From NCBI GenBank assembly GCA_051880035.1, contig JBJENE010000037.1, positions 1-47,191 of the forward strand: DNA of 47,191 nt, read 5' to 3'. The stretch's first letter is position 1; every line of letters starts with the position of its first letter. The notes under the pieces were generated by a model that did no database searches, was not told where the DNA came from, and was given only the letters and a program-made list of their open reading frames with translations. The stretch comes from Eshraghiella sp051880035 (GTDB lineage Bacteria > Bacillota > Clostridia > Lachnospirales > Lachnospiraceae). A program made the translations under genes and the position numbers. Shown piece by piece: positions 17,021 through 25,702 of the stretch.

Positions 17021-17051
17021 AAACGAAATATCTACAGAAATGAGGTTCTTT

Positions 17052-18200
17052 ATGCTTGATGTTGCTTCTTTATTGAATTTTGATTTTTTCCGTAATTTTA
17101 ACCTGATATCCGGCAGTGACGGTCTCTATCGAAACATATCCAATGTGGTAATTCTGGATTATGAGGGAATCGAGGGAGATTTCAGCGGATTTCATGAAGG
17201 AGATTTTGTAATTACCAATCTGCTTTTTGCCAAAAACGATCCATCCAAAATATATCCGGTCTTTGAAGCTCTCATCCAAAAAGGCATCTCCGTATTTGCC
17301 GTAAAAACAGTCTTTTTTACAAGTCTTCCCGATGATGTGATTGCTCTTACCGATAAATACCAGATTCCGCTCTTTTTATTTCATGATGTATATATTGAAG
17401 ATGTTTTATTAAGCATAACAGACCAGCTTCGCTCCCATGCCAATTTCAGTTATTACGAGAATCTCATTAATTCGCTTATTACTACTCCCTCCCACAGCGA
17501 AACCATACAGGAGCTGCTCCGTTCTTTTTCCTCAAAGCTTTACAACCGGTCAGCTCCACTGTCGGTAAGTGTTCTTTATTTTGAATATATTGATGCGCCG
17601 GATGAATTTTTGTTGCAGCGTAATGTCAATAAACTGATGCTTAAAATACAGCATATGAGCACCACCCCAAAACCGGAAATTGTAAAATATAAAAAAGGGA
17701 TTCTCATCTTTTCTTTTGTTTCCGGCAAATCAGATTCCGACAATACAACGGCATTCTGGCAAAACTTAATTAATGAGCTGGCTCTTACCAATTACCGGGC
17801 CGGGCTAAGCGATATTCCCATGGATGCCGGCAAACTTGATATTGCCATCAAACGCGCAATTTATGCCTATCGGAATGCTTTAAACAAAAATTGCAGGCTT
17901 TCCCTCTATTCCGAATTAAACACTGACCATCTTCTTATGGTATTCAGTGAAAACAATTATGTAAGGGAGTACCTGTCGGGTTTATCCTTTCTGTCAGAAG
18001 GTCCTAAAAGTGAAACTTTGCAAAACACCATATATTCCCTTGTTCGTAATCATTATGATATCGAATTAACTGCTGCCGAACTTTTCCAGCATCCGAACAC
18101 CATCCGCTACCGCATCAGCCGCATGAAAGAAGCTTTGCATATTGATAACGAATGGGAATTCCAGATGTTATGTGCTTTGTTCGTATCTCAATTTAATTGA
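17052..18200 (+). CDS. PucR family transcriptional regulator
   Basis: A 382-residue regulator with an N-terminal PucR sensor-like region (about 1-125, VVILDYEGIEGDFSGFHEGDFVITN), a middle region, and a C-terminal PucR-type helix-turn-helix (LVRNHYDIELTAAELF then HPNTIRYRISRMKEAL). PucR proteins typically govern purine or amino-acid catabolic genes in response to metabolites. ATG at 17052 is preferred over 17040 because TGAGGT lies 6 nt before it. It is divergent from the amidinohydrolase operon, which is the likely target. The 3' end overlaps the convergent esterase gene by 8 bp. Confidence 0.85.
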   Translation: MLDVASLLNFDFFRNFNLISGSDGLYRNISNVVILDYEGIEGDFSGFHEGDFVITNLLFAKNDPSKIYPVFEALIQKGISVFAVKTVFFTSLPDDVIALTDKYQIPLFLFHDVYIEDVLLSITDQLRSHANFSYYENLINSLITTPSHSETIQELLRSFSSKLYNRSAPLSVSVLYFEYIDAPDEFLLQRNVNKLMLKIQHMSTTPKPEIVKYKKGILIFSFVSGKSDSDNTTAFWQNLINELALTNYRAGLSDIPMDAGKLDIAIKRAIYAYRNALNKNCRLSLYSELNTDHLLMVFSENNYVREYLSGLSFLSEGPKSETLQNTIYSLVRNHYDIELTAAELFQHPNTIRYRISRMKEALHIDNEWEFQMLCALFVSQFN

Positions 18201-19191
18201 AAGCAAATCCGCCTCCGACTCTTTTTAAGAAGTTAATCAATCCCAGTTTCCATACCGGTGCGGAATGACTTTCTCCCGGATGAATATACCATATATGGTC
18301 CACATTATTATTTGCAAGTGTTTCATGATAATTAAAAGGATTATCTCCTACGGTAGAATCATTTCCTCCCGTACATAACAGCACAAGTTTTGGAATATAC
18401 TCACTGTTCTCTGTTGTAAGAAGCTCCGTCTCCAATGTCGGTGCGGCAGAAAAAGAGCCAATGTAGCAAAATTTATCCGAATATGTGAATCCAAGCCTGA
18501 GTGCTTCCATTCCGCCCATGGAAAGTCCGCATATTGCCGTGTCTTCCCATTTTTCCGAAACCGAATAATTATCTTTTATATATGGCTCTAAATCTGTTTT
18601 AAATTCTTCCACAAAATCTTTAAACGCATTAATATTACTATCGCTGAATGTATTCGAATCCAGCCCGTCTGCAGGAACCACACTTGGAAATACTGCGATA
18701 AAAGGCTTTATCTCACCTTTATCTATCATATTGTCAAATATTCTGTTGGCACCCATGCCGACCCATTGACCACTGTCACATCCGAGTCCGTGTATCAGAT
18801 ATACCACAGGATATTCTTCATTTTCGTCATAATTATAAGGTGTATAAACCTGTGCCTGCCTCTCGGTACCCATCACTTCTGAATAGTATGTAATCTTGGT
18901 AACTTCGCCTTTCCTGTCACACACGGCTGTGTATATTTTAGTGTCAATATTAAAGTACTCGTTAAAATCTTCCTCGCTTCCGCTTACTTTTCCGTTCTCC
19001 CACTTCTCATCCTTTGTTTCTGCTTCTGCCTCGGTACTCTCCTTAGTCGTATTATTTTCTTCTGTCATCTCAGTTGTGTCTCCATTGGTAATATCTGTGG
19101 AATTATTATCTTTGGCACCACATCCTACTAAAAATAGCGACATAACAGATATAACTGCCAGTCTTTTTGCAAAGTTGTTGTTTTTCCTCAT
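18193..19191 (-). CDS. Secreted lipoprotein esterase (putative esterase / feruloyl-esterase-like)
   Basis: A 332-residue alpha/beta hydrolase exported as a lipoprotein: signal peptide ending FLVGCG with lipid cysteine at 24, then a Thr/Glu-rich linker to about residue 75. The hydrolase domain has VVYLIHGLG (oxyanion region), nucleophile Ser224 in GLSMGG and His309 in GESHSAP. This is the putative-esterase (PF00756-type) pattern seen in feruloyl and acetyl-xylan esterases. With the adjacent AraC regulator and GH5 cellulase it suggests deacylation of plant polysaccharide outside the cell. The substrate is inferred only. GGAG lies 9 nt before the ATG. Confidence 0.85.
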   Translation of the reverse strand: MRKNNNFAKRLAVISVMSLFLVGCGAKDNNSTDITNGDTTEMTEENNTTKESTEAEAETKDEKWENGKVSGSEEDFNEYFNIDTKIYTAVCDRKGEVTKITYYSEVMGTERQAQVYTPYNYDENEEYPVVYLIHGLGCDSGQWVGMGANRIFDNMIDKGEIKPFIAVFPSVVPADGLDSNTFSDSNINAFKDFVEEFKTDLEPYIKDNYSVSEKWEDTAICGLSMGGMEALRLGFTYSDKFCYIGSFSAAPTLETELLTTENSEYIPKLVLLCTGGNDSTVGDNPFNYHETLANNNVDHIWYIHPGESHSAPVWKLGLINFLKRVGGGFAFN

Positions 19192-19317
19192 ATCACATAT
19201 CTCCTATATTTATTTTCCTTGATGTTTCATACTTTAGATGATATGATTTTTTCATATAAAATAACATTGTTAAAAACGATTAATACATATCTTTTAGCGA
19301 CTTTTACGAGGTGACAT

Positions 19318-20178
19318 ATGATTTCATTTTTATGCAGGACGGACAAAATGCCTGAAGTATCTTTATCAGGAAAAGTATCAATACCCGGACCGAATAATCA
19401 TTTCAAAAGAAAGCCCGCAGAGTACATTTTGTATTTTATAACATCGGGAAATATGAAGATTAAGGAAAATGACATAATTTACTCACTTTCCAGGGGAGAC
19501 ATAATTATTCTCGACCCCATGCGCATACACGAGGGTATTCTGACTCATTCAAACGTGGAATATTATTATGTACACTTTAAGTCAGATGATATTACAGAAA
19601 TAAAGGCAGACGAAAAATATATCGAAGAACACCTTATAAGGAATCGCATCGACAGCCGGAGTGCAGAACAGCTTGTTCTTCCAAAGCATACTAAAATCTC
19701 AGAATTTTATTTTGAAAAAATATTATCACTTTTTAACAAGCTCCTGTCCGTCTCATCCAAAAAGCAGCTTTATTACAAGACTTTGTTAAACTGCTGCCTT
19801 ATGGAGCTTCTGATACCTGTGTCCCAAAATATGATTAATATTCCAATCAGCTCTAACGATACAAAAAGAGATGTGGTCATCCAGATTATTGATTATATAC
19901 ACGAACACTGCAACAATAAAATTTCTTCAAAAGATATCGAAGCTCATTTTCATATGAATTTCGACTATCTGAACAGACAGTTTAAATCACGAACCGGAAT
20001 GACCATAGTAAACTTCTCCAACCGCTACCGCATTGAGGAAAGTAAAAAGCTTTTGCAGAGCGGTATGTACTCCGTACGCCAGACTTCAGAAATAATGGGA
20101 TTCTCAAATGAATTCTATTTTTCAAGAGTATACAAAAAATTCGAAGGAGTATCCCCGGCGGGAAGAAGGATGGAATAA
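19318..20178 (+). CDS. AraC family transcriptional regulator
   Basis: A 286-residue protein with an N-terminal cupin-like sensor half (GDIIILDPMRIHEG) and a C-terminal AraC double helix-turn-helix (ISSKDIEAHFHMNFDYLNRQ, then the signature ending IMGFSNEFYFSRVYKKFEG). AraC proteins with this layout usually sense sugars or oligosaccharides. It is divergent from the esterase gene and convergent with the GH5 cellulase, so one or both are candidate targets. GAGGTGAC precedes the ATG. Confidence 0.9.
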   Translation: MISFLCRTDKMPEVSLSGKVSIPGPNNHFKRKPAEYILYFITSGNMKIKENDIIYSLSRGDIIILDPMRIHEGILTHSNVEYYYVHFKSDDITEIKADEKYIEEHLIRNRIDSRSAEQLVLPKHTKISEFYFEKILSLFNKLLSVSSKKQLYYKTLLNCCLMELLIPVSQNMINIPISSNDTKRDVVIQIIDYIHEHCNNKISSKDIEAHFHMNFDYLNRQFKSRTGMTIVNFSNRYRIEESKKLLQSGMYSVRQTSEIMGFSNEFYFSRVYKKFEGVSPAGRRME

Positions 20179-20212
20179 AGGATGATTAAAGAACTTTCCT
20201 CTAAAGTAAAAA

Positions 20213-20310
20213 ATCGTCAGAAAGAATGCTCCTACTTGATGTCGTAACGGTACTAAAGCTGCACAGAACACAGCCTTAGTACCGACGGCATCAAATATCT
20301 TTCTGACGAT
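20213..20310. terminator. Large bidirectional hairpin between the AraC and cellulase genes
   Basis: A 12-bp perfect outer stem (ATCGTCAGAAAG at 20213-20224 with CTTTCTGACGAT at 20299-20310) encloses an imperfect inner stem (20236-20261 with 20271-20294). The minus-strand exit is followed by TTTTTT, fitting a terminator for the cellulase; the plus exit (CTATTTTATTT) is weaker. It shares its core with the repeat at 2915-2992. Confidence 0.75.
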
Positions 20311-20315
20311 CTATT

Positions 20316-22376
20316 TTATTTGGATGTTGCTTCAAGATACCATAACTGGCACGCTCCGCCCCAGTATGTCCACTGTGCAATATTTCCGCCTGCTGATGAA
20401 CTCCATCCATATACATCAAGGCAGGATGCTCCTGATGTTATTCCCGTAAGAATTGCATATACGCCATCCTGGACTTCCGTAATCTTGAACTTCTGGTTGG
20501 ACTGTCCGTTATAAGCATACTGAATAATATTTGCACCATCTGCTTTACTCTTACCGGATACATCAATTACCTTGGAATAATTGGAAGCTCCCGTATAAAT
20601 GTAGTAGTATCCGTCTCCTGCAGATACCAGTTCAAATTTCTGGGCATAGCATCCATTGTAACTCCACTGCTGTAAATTAGCGCCGTTAGAAGAAGATCCG
20701 TTAACTATATCGAGATATAATCCGCTGTAATAGCTCTTAATATAGTATACGCCTTCAAGCGAATCGCTGCTTGAGCTTGAACCTGAGCTTGATGAACCGG
20801 ATGAAGCAATTGAAAGGCTTATAATCTTTCCTCCGTTGTATGCGCTGAGTGCAAGGTATCCTACTGATGAACTGCCGGTAATTCCAAGACTGCTCTTCAA
20901 TTCCCCTGCAGTAAATGTTACGGTTACAGTATTGGTTGCTGTACTGTCTGCTGAGTAGCTGCTACCGTTAACCCAGCTTCCGTTAACCGAAGCGCCCCAT
21001 CCGAGTATTCCCCAGTATGCGTGGCTTGAGTCCGTACATGTATACTGTAATGTAATCACATCACTGTCAGATGCATTTGTCAGCCATGAAGCATCAGATG
21101 TAGAATATGACTCACCTGATGAACCGTTGGAAAAGATAACTGTTCCGCTTGCGGATGAACCTGATGAGCTTGAACCTGAGCTTGATGAGCCGGTTCCCAT
21201 CTGTCCTATAATCGCATCAACGAGGTCCTGCTGTGTTACTTTATATGTACTTCTGTCAAAAAGAGCAAATCCGTATGTGCCGGTATATCCGTTATCCCAC
21301 CATACAGGAACACATCCGTAAATCTGTGAATAATAGCATACTTTCTTAGCCCATTCGCATCTGCTTGCTGTGTTACTTGAATTATATGCTGATTTATCAA
21401 TAGCACCATACTCACCAATGACTACAGGATAGCCCTTACTTGTAAACGAAGAGTAAAGGTTGTAGAACTGTCCGTTAAGATATGATTCGTCACCGTAGCT
21501 TGCATTGGACCAAAGTGTTACATCTGAACTTTCGGTTCCGCAGAAATCCCAAGGATCATAGTAGTGAACTGAAATCATGATTCTCTTCTCACTTGAAGAA
21601 ATGGAACTTGAACGATAATTATCTGACGGAATTACAAAACCATAATTACCTGCCGTATATTCGATATTGGTATTCCATCCCGGAATGAGAAGCCATCTCA
21701 TCGCGTTATTTCCGCCGGTCTGACGAACAGTGTCCACGAAAATCTGATTCAGTGTATTGATGTTGCTGTAGTAAGTTGAATTAGGTGTTCCGTATGTACC
21801 ATCAAACTCCTCATTCATTGATTCAAAAATAAGATGCTCATCATAATCTTTGAATTTGGTGGCAATCTGCTGCCAGCATGCTTTGTACTTGGCTCTGATT
21901 GTTGTCTGGTCGGAAGAATTGCAAAGAAGCCATCCTCCGTCTACTGAATTGTAGCCATCACCATGCATGTTGATTATTACATACAGACCATTGTTAATAC
22001 ACATATCTACTACTTCCTGGACTCTGTTAAGCCAGGAAGAATCAATTGTGTATGAAGATCCCGAACCGATTTTATTCAAATATGATACCGGGATTCTAAT
22101 TGTACTGAAGCCTGCATTCTTAACCGCCTTAATAAGGCTTTCGGTAATTGTAGGATTTCCCCAGGCTGTCTCTGAAGGAACTCCACCGATTGACGCTTCG
22201 AGCTGATTACCAAGGTTCCAGCCGGCGCCCATTGCTGCAACGATTTCATTCTGATTCAAATCAGTAAAAGTTGCTGCCTCTACCGTTGTTGGTGATGACA
22301 AAGTAAGTCCGCCCAACATTCCAAGAGACAATGCGGCAGTAAGAACTACTGCCAGAATTTTTTTGAAACGCATCAT
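20316..22376 (-). CDS. Secreted GH5 endoglucanase with two C-terminal carbohydrate-binding regions
   Basis: A 686-residue modular enzyme. Signal peptide is about 1-35 (cleavage near VEAA). The GH5 domain is about 40-395, with acid/base Glu189 in ESMNEE and nucleophile Glu322 in VVIGEYGA. A Ser/Gly linker leads to a beta-rich region (about 410-530) of unrecognised CBM type, then a second Ser linker. The C-terminal ricin-B-like (CBM13/RICIN_2) domain, about 555-686, has QQWSYNG-, IQYAYNG- and AQWTYWG-type repeats. No cell-wall sorting or dockerin signal is seen, so it is probably released. It hydrolyses beta-1,4-glucan or related glucans. AGGAGG directly precedes the tandem ATGs. Confidence 0.93.
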   Translation of the reverse strand: MMRFKKILAVVLTAALSLGMLGGLTLSSPTTVEAATFTDLNQNEIVAAMGAGWNLGNQLEASIGGVPSETAWGNPTITESLIKAVKNAGFSTIRIPVSYLNKIGSGSSYTIDSSWLNRVQEVVDMCINNGLYVIINMHGDGYNSVDGGWLLCNSSDQTTIRAKYKACWQQIATKFKDYDEHLIFESMNEEFDGTYGTPNSTYYSNINTLNQIFVDTVRQTGGNNAMRWLLIPGWNTNIEYTAGNYGFVIPSDNYRSSSISSSEKRIMISVHYYDPWDFCGTESSDVTLWSNASYGDESYLNGQFYNLYSSFTSKGYPVVIGEYGAIDKSAYNSSNTASRCEWAKKVCYYSQIYGCVPVWWDNGYTGTYGFALFDRSTYKVTQQDLVDAIIGQMGTGSSSSGSSSSGSSASGTVIFSNGSSGESYSTSDASWLTNASDSDVITLQYTCTDSSHAYWGILGWGASVNGSWVNGSSYSADSTATNTVTVTFTAGELKSSLGITGSSSVGYLALSAYNGGKIISLSIASSGSSSSGSSSSSDSLEGVYYIKSYYSGLYLDIVNGSSSNGANLQQWSYNGCYAQKFELVSAGDGYYYIYTGASNYSKVIDVSGKSKADGANIIQYAYNGQSNQKFKITEVQDGVYAILTGITSGASCLDVYGWSSSAGGNIAQWTYWGGACQLWYLEATSK

Positions 22377-22391
22377 TTCCTCCTTCTCCTT

Positions 22392-22427
22392 GTAAAGCAG
22401 GCAACACCCCTATCGCATCTGCTTTAC
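22392..22427 (-). other. Stable hairpin in the cellulase 5' UTR
   Basis: A perfect 9-bp stem (GTAAAGCAG with CTGCTTTAC) with an 18-nt loop ends about 5 nt before the ribosome binding site. No U-tract follows, so it is not a terminator; it may protect or regulate the mRNA. It matches no riboswitch I recognise. A TATAAT-like -10 (AAATCTGATATAAT) lies about 40 bp upstream with only a weak -35. Confidence 0.5.
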
Positions 22428-22571
22428 ATAAAAATATATAGTTTTAATGTCCCCATTGACATCATGATTATTATATCAGATTTGTATTTTTTTTGATAGT
22501 TATTTTGTATGGATAATTATTCCTATTTTTCTACAAATAAGGCTATTGCAATCATTTCTTGCCCGTAAAAA

Positions 22572-23234
22572 TCAGTCATCTTCCTCCATATGCTGTTTTA
22601 TCGGTTCAAAAAATTTCGGAATCATTGTTTCCATTGCAGCCTCGTCGTAATCATTACTTCTCATGCAGGACAACACGCTTCCTGCTGCCCGGTAATTCAA
22701 TTCCACACCTTTTGAATCATTCTTGTAAGTCGCTGCATGTGTTCGGCGAATGCCCATTTTCTCCGCCTCTTTAACCGCATCAATATTGGCACCGAGGAAT
22801 AAGAACTGCCATCCCTTTTTCTGATTCTTTTCAATCATTTCCTTAACCATATTGGCTGAATATTCCTGACTGGCATTTTCCAGTCCGTCAGTGGTAATGA
22901 CAAAAATAACTTTCTCTGCCTTCAATTCATCCGGCAGACGATTCTGAATGTTTTCAACCTTATTTACAGTGCTTCCTACTGCGTCCAATAATGCCGTACA
23001 GCCTCTCACATAATAATCCTCATCGGTAAGCGGCTTCACAATATCAATCGGGAATCTGTCATGCACAATCTCAATCTGATCATCAAAAAGTACAGTTGTT
23101 ACATTCGCTTCCCCTTTTTCCTTTTTCTGCTTTTGTAGCATACCATTGAAACCGCCAATCGTATCGCTTTCCAGGCCACCCATTGAGCCGCTTCTGTCCA
23201 AAATAAAAACCAGTTCTGTTAATCCTTTTTTCAT
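22572..23234 (-). CDS. von Willebrand factor A domain protein
   Basis: A 220-residue cytoplasmic single-domain vWA protein. The metal-ion-dependent adhesion site is intact: DRSGSMGG (Asp13-x-Ser-x-Ser), a Thr in GCTALLDAVG and an Asp in VITTDGLEN. It resembles stand-alone TerY-like vWA proteins found in bacterial conflict and stress clusters. No signal peptide is present. ATG at 23234 is preferred (AGGT 7 nt upstream). It follows a helix-turn-helix gene on the same strand by about 80 nt. Its binding partner cannot be read from sequence. Confidence 0.85.
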   Translation of the reverse strand: MKKGLTELVFILDRSGSMGGLESDTIGGFNGMLQKQKKEKGEANVTTVLFDDQIEIVHDRFPIDIVKPLTDEDYYVRGCTALLDAVGSTVNKVENIQNRLPDELKAEKVIFVITTDGLENASQEYSANMVKEMIEKNQKKGWQFLFLGANIDAVKEAEKMGIRRTHAATYKNDSKGVELNYRAAGSVLSCMRSNDYDEAAMETMIPKFFEPIKQHMEEDD

Positions 23235-23312
23235 ATGCATTACCTGCCTTTCTGTTGATATATACATATTACTAAAAGCACAAACAAAACCGGTCGCTTC
23301 AAAAGGGACATT

Positions 23313-24077
23313 TTATCTCGAAAGAGTTCCCTCTCCATAATCATCCAGAACAATATTTGCAAAATGAATATTATACTCACCGTTCTCGATTAAATACATA
23401 ATGATTATGTCAAACCTTGAGGATGCTGACAGCGTATATCCCGCTGTAGCCAACAGTTTCTCAGCCTCGTCCATTTCAAGCTGAAGTGCGAGGCAGAAGG
23501 AAATTGCCGTTTTTCTGCTTGGTACATAATTTTCATCACCGCGAATTTTAGAAAAAAGTCTTCTGTCGATATTGGCTCTTTTGTAAACATCGGAATCCTT
23601 TAATCCCTTTTCGTCAATCATGCGAAGTAACATGGTTGAAAAGGATTCTTCTCTATTATTAAGCACTTTATCAAGTCCCGGGTGCATATCTACGCTTGTT
23701 TCTATCGAAAAATCACTCAGACATTTAACCGGTTTAACCTGACAGGCTTTACTCCGGCTTTTTGGAAATTCCTGCAAAATCGGAGCATAACACACAGGCT
23801 CATCTATATTAAGCCTTGAATCTATGTATGAATTCAGTTCTTCACGGATTTTTTTCAGTTTGTTATACAAAACCATTTCCTCATCCGGTTCATCCAAATC
23901 TTTTGGCCACTCATCGCCTTCATCAATCCCCTGTTTATCCAGCCACTCTTCGGGTACTTCAAAACAGCACACTCTGCCATCGTCACTTTTCAATGTCACA
24001 AGTGCCATCAACGGTTCCCCAGGCATTCTTTCTTCACAGCCATAATCAGCTTCATCTATTCTGCTCACATACCACAT
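23313..24077 (-). CDS. Two-region protein with C-terminal helix-turn-helix-like domain
   Basis: A 254-residue protein. The N-terminal 80 residues (SRIDEADYGCEERMPGEP then CCFEVPEEWLDKQGIDEG) form an acidic region I cannot name. The C-terminal half is helical and resembles an XRE-like module: MIDEKGLKDSDVYKRANIDR, then LFSKIRGDENYVPSRKTAIS, then ALQLEMDEAEKLLATAGYTL. This pattern recalls small helix-turn-helix proteins next to vWA, macro or TIR genes. ATG at 24077 is preferred over the upstream GTG at 24089, which sits too close to AGGAG. It may be a DNA- or protein-binding adaptor for the vWA protein. Confidence 0.6.
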   Translation of the reverse strand: MWYVSRIDEADYGCEERMPGEPLMALVTLKSDDGRVCCFEVPEEWLDKQGIDEGDEWPKDLDEPDEEMVLYNKLKKIREELNSYIDSRLNIDEPVCYAPILQEFPKSRSKACQVKPVKCLSDFSIETSVDMHPGLDKVLNNREESFSTMLLRMIDEKGLKDSDVYKRANIDRRLFSKIRGDENYVPSRKTAISFCLALQLEMDEAEKLLATAGYTLSASSRFDIIIMYLIENGEYNIHFANIVLDDYGEGTLSR

Positions 24078-24169
24078 ATCAACATACACTCCTATGTAGC
24101 AATTCCATTACAACGATTAACCTTAACACCTATCATATTGGATGCTATTTCAAATCCTTATCATTTACT

Positions 24170-24199
24170 AAACGGGCGGAGATTTCTCTTCGCCCGTTT
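24170..24199 (-). terminator. Perfect hairpin downstream of the TIR gene
   Basis: AAACGGGCG (24170-24178) pairs perfectly with CGCCCGTTT (24191-24199), 15 nt after the TIR stop on the minus strand. The following T-run is short, so termination may be partial. Confidence 0.5.
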
Positions 24200-24214
24200 A
24201 CATTTATATTCGGT

Positions 24215-25675
24215 TTATATGGCAAAAGTCTTATCAATAAGTTCTCTTTCTTCCTGATTCTTTGCCTGATTTAAAACAATTTCATGCAATTTATCGCTTC
24301 CTGAATCAATAAAATCTTTCAAATACTTTGCAAATTCCATTGCACTTAAATTCAGCTGACGCTGACATTTATCAACAACCGATGATTTGCCAATGTTAAG
24401 TTCCGCCGCAACATCTCCGTATATTACGGCAAGTGTCTTGGTATAGTTGTCAATCGGTGCCGGTGTTTCCTTTACTTTACGGACCACCATACATATCTGG
24501 TTGATTTTGGAACTAATGCCGCCGTCACCGGCAGTCTTTGCTTCCGACTTGTGACCGCTTGTCTGCTTTTGGGTTGTTTTCCACGCAGTTTTTCCATTTA
24601 CGCTTGTACCGGACACAAAACACGCAGCACCGGAAAGACTCTTAAATTCCATATCTTCCTGCAATATGTAATAATTGCCGTCACTGATTAATAAATTATT
24701 CTCAATGGCATTCTTTCTTTTATTTATGGCTGCATCAGGGCAGGAAGCAACTTCTTTAATACTGATTTTGGAATTTTTTAAAATAATAATTCCGCCCAAA
24801 CCATTTTCCTTACCTGCAGCACCTTCGTAATATAACAATTTATCTGATGATTCTACAGGCTTATCGCCATCTTTATTTTCCTCCGGCTTGACAATCGGTG
24901 TTTCTTTTGGCTTTACCTTAGAATCACCTGCTATCCTGCCGTATTTTTCCTTTAATTCTTCTAAAACTTCTAATGCTATTGAATCATTTTTTTCATTGGT
25001 AAAATTGTTGAAAAGCAGATTCGCGCACTCTTTTGCCGACTTGTATAGCTGGATACTGACGCTTTTTTCCCAAAAAAAGTATTTAAACATATTGGTTACA
25101 ACATTGTGTTTCGTTTTGATTTTATCCAATTCGGCAGAAACATTGCTTCCGCTTTCTTTTACTTTTTTTCTTATTTCACTATTGTTTTCCATTACAGCCT
25201 GAAGAACGGTTCTCTCCTCAGGAACCATGGCAACCCGCATATCTTCGCTTACTTTTTTATCTTTGCCGTAGATTACATCCTTTATTCCTTGTGGTGTTCC
25301 CATTTTTCCATCCAGTGAAATATAAAAATTAGGAAGTTTTTCTCCTCTGTCTTCAATCATATCATCAGATGAAATCATCAGCTGTTCAATGAAACATGCA
25401 TAACTGCGCATATAATCAATACTTAAAAATGAAACCATTCCTTTGCAATCATACTCAAAAAGGCGTTCTTTAATATTCTCCATCCAGTTCTTTGAGATGT
25501 TCTCCTGTAACTCAACATCCACATACACATTTATGCCGCGTTTTCTCAACTCCAGCACAGCTTCAAAAACTTTCTCTTTATTGGCACTTGCATAGCTGAC
25601 AAAAACATATGGCTCGCCCTTAATCCATCCATCACTAAGTTTCTGTTCGATTTCGTCCAAATCAAGTTCACTCAT
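24215..25675 (-). CDS. TIR domain protein with C-terminal DUF4357-like region
   Basis: A 486-residue protein. The N-terminal TIR-like domain (about 20-150) has PYVFVSYASANKEKV, the strand INVYVDVEL and SIDYMRSYACFIEQLM, whose Glu97 aligns with the catalytic glutamate of NAD-cleaving bacterial TIR domains. The middle holds a helical region and a Pro/Lys/Glu-rich linker. Residues about 300-385 include LISDGNYYILQEDMEFKSLS and ACFVSGTSVNGKTAWKT, which match the DUF4357 pattern. The C-terminal 90 residues are helical. Bacterial TIR proteins often deplete NAD or make cyclic ADP-ribose signals in anti-phage defence, but a regulatory role is possible. It lies 27 nt after the HD-GYP gene. Confidence 0.75.
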   Translation of the reverse strand: MSELDLDEIEQKLSDGWIKGEPYVFVSYASANKEKVFEAVLELRKRGINVYVDVELQENISKNWMENIKERLFEYDCKGMVSFLSIDYMRSYACFIEQLMISSDDMIEDRGEKLPNFYISLDGKMGTPQGIKDVIYGKDKKVSEDMRVAMVPEERTVLQAVMENNSEIRKKVKESGSNVSAELDKIKTKHNVVTNMFKYFFWEKSVSIQLYKSAKECANLLFNNFTNEKNDSIALEVLEELKEKYGRIAGDSKVKPKETPIVKPEENKDGDKPVESSDKLLYYEGAAGKENGLGGIIILKNSKISIKEVASCPDAAINKRKNAIENNLLISDGNYYILQEDMEFKSLSGAACFVSGTSVNGKTAWKTTQKQTSGHKSEAKTAGDGGISSKINQICMVVRKVKETPAPIDNYTKTLAVIYGDVAAELNIGKSSVVDKCQRQLNLSAMEFAKYLKDFIDSGSDKLHEIVLNQAKNQEERELIDKTFAI

Positions 25676-25702
25676 TTGTAAATTCTCCTAATCATAAATA
25701 TA

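Noticed and set aside
22377..22480. Cyclic-di-GMP or other riboswitch in the cellulase leader
   Set aside because: Only one 9-bp hairpin is visible; no conserved aptamer core that I recognise.
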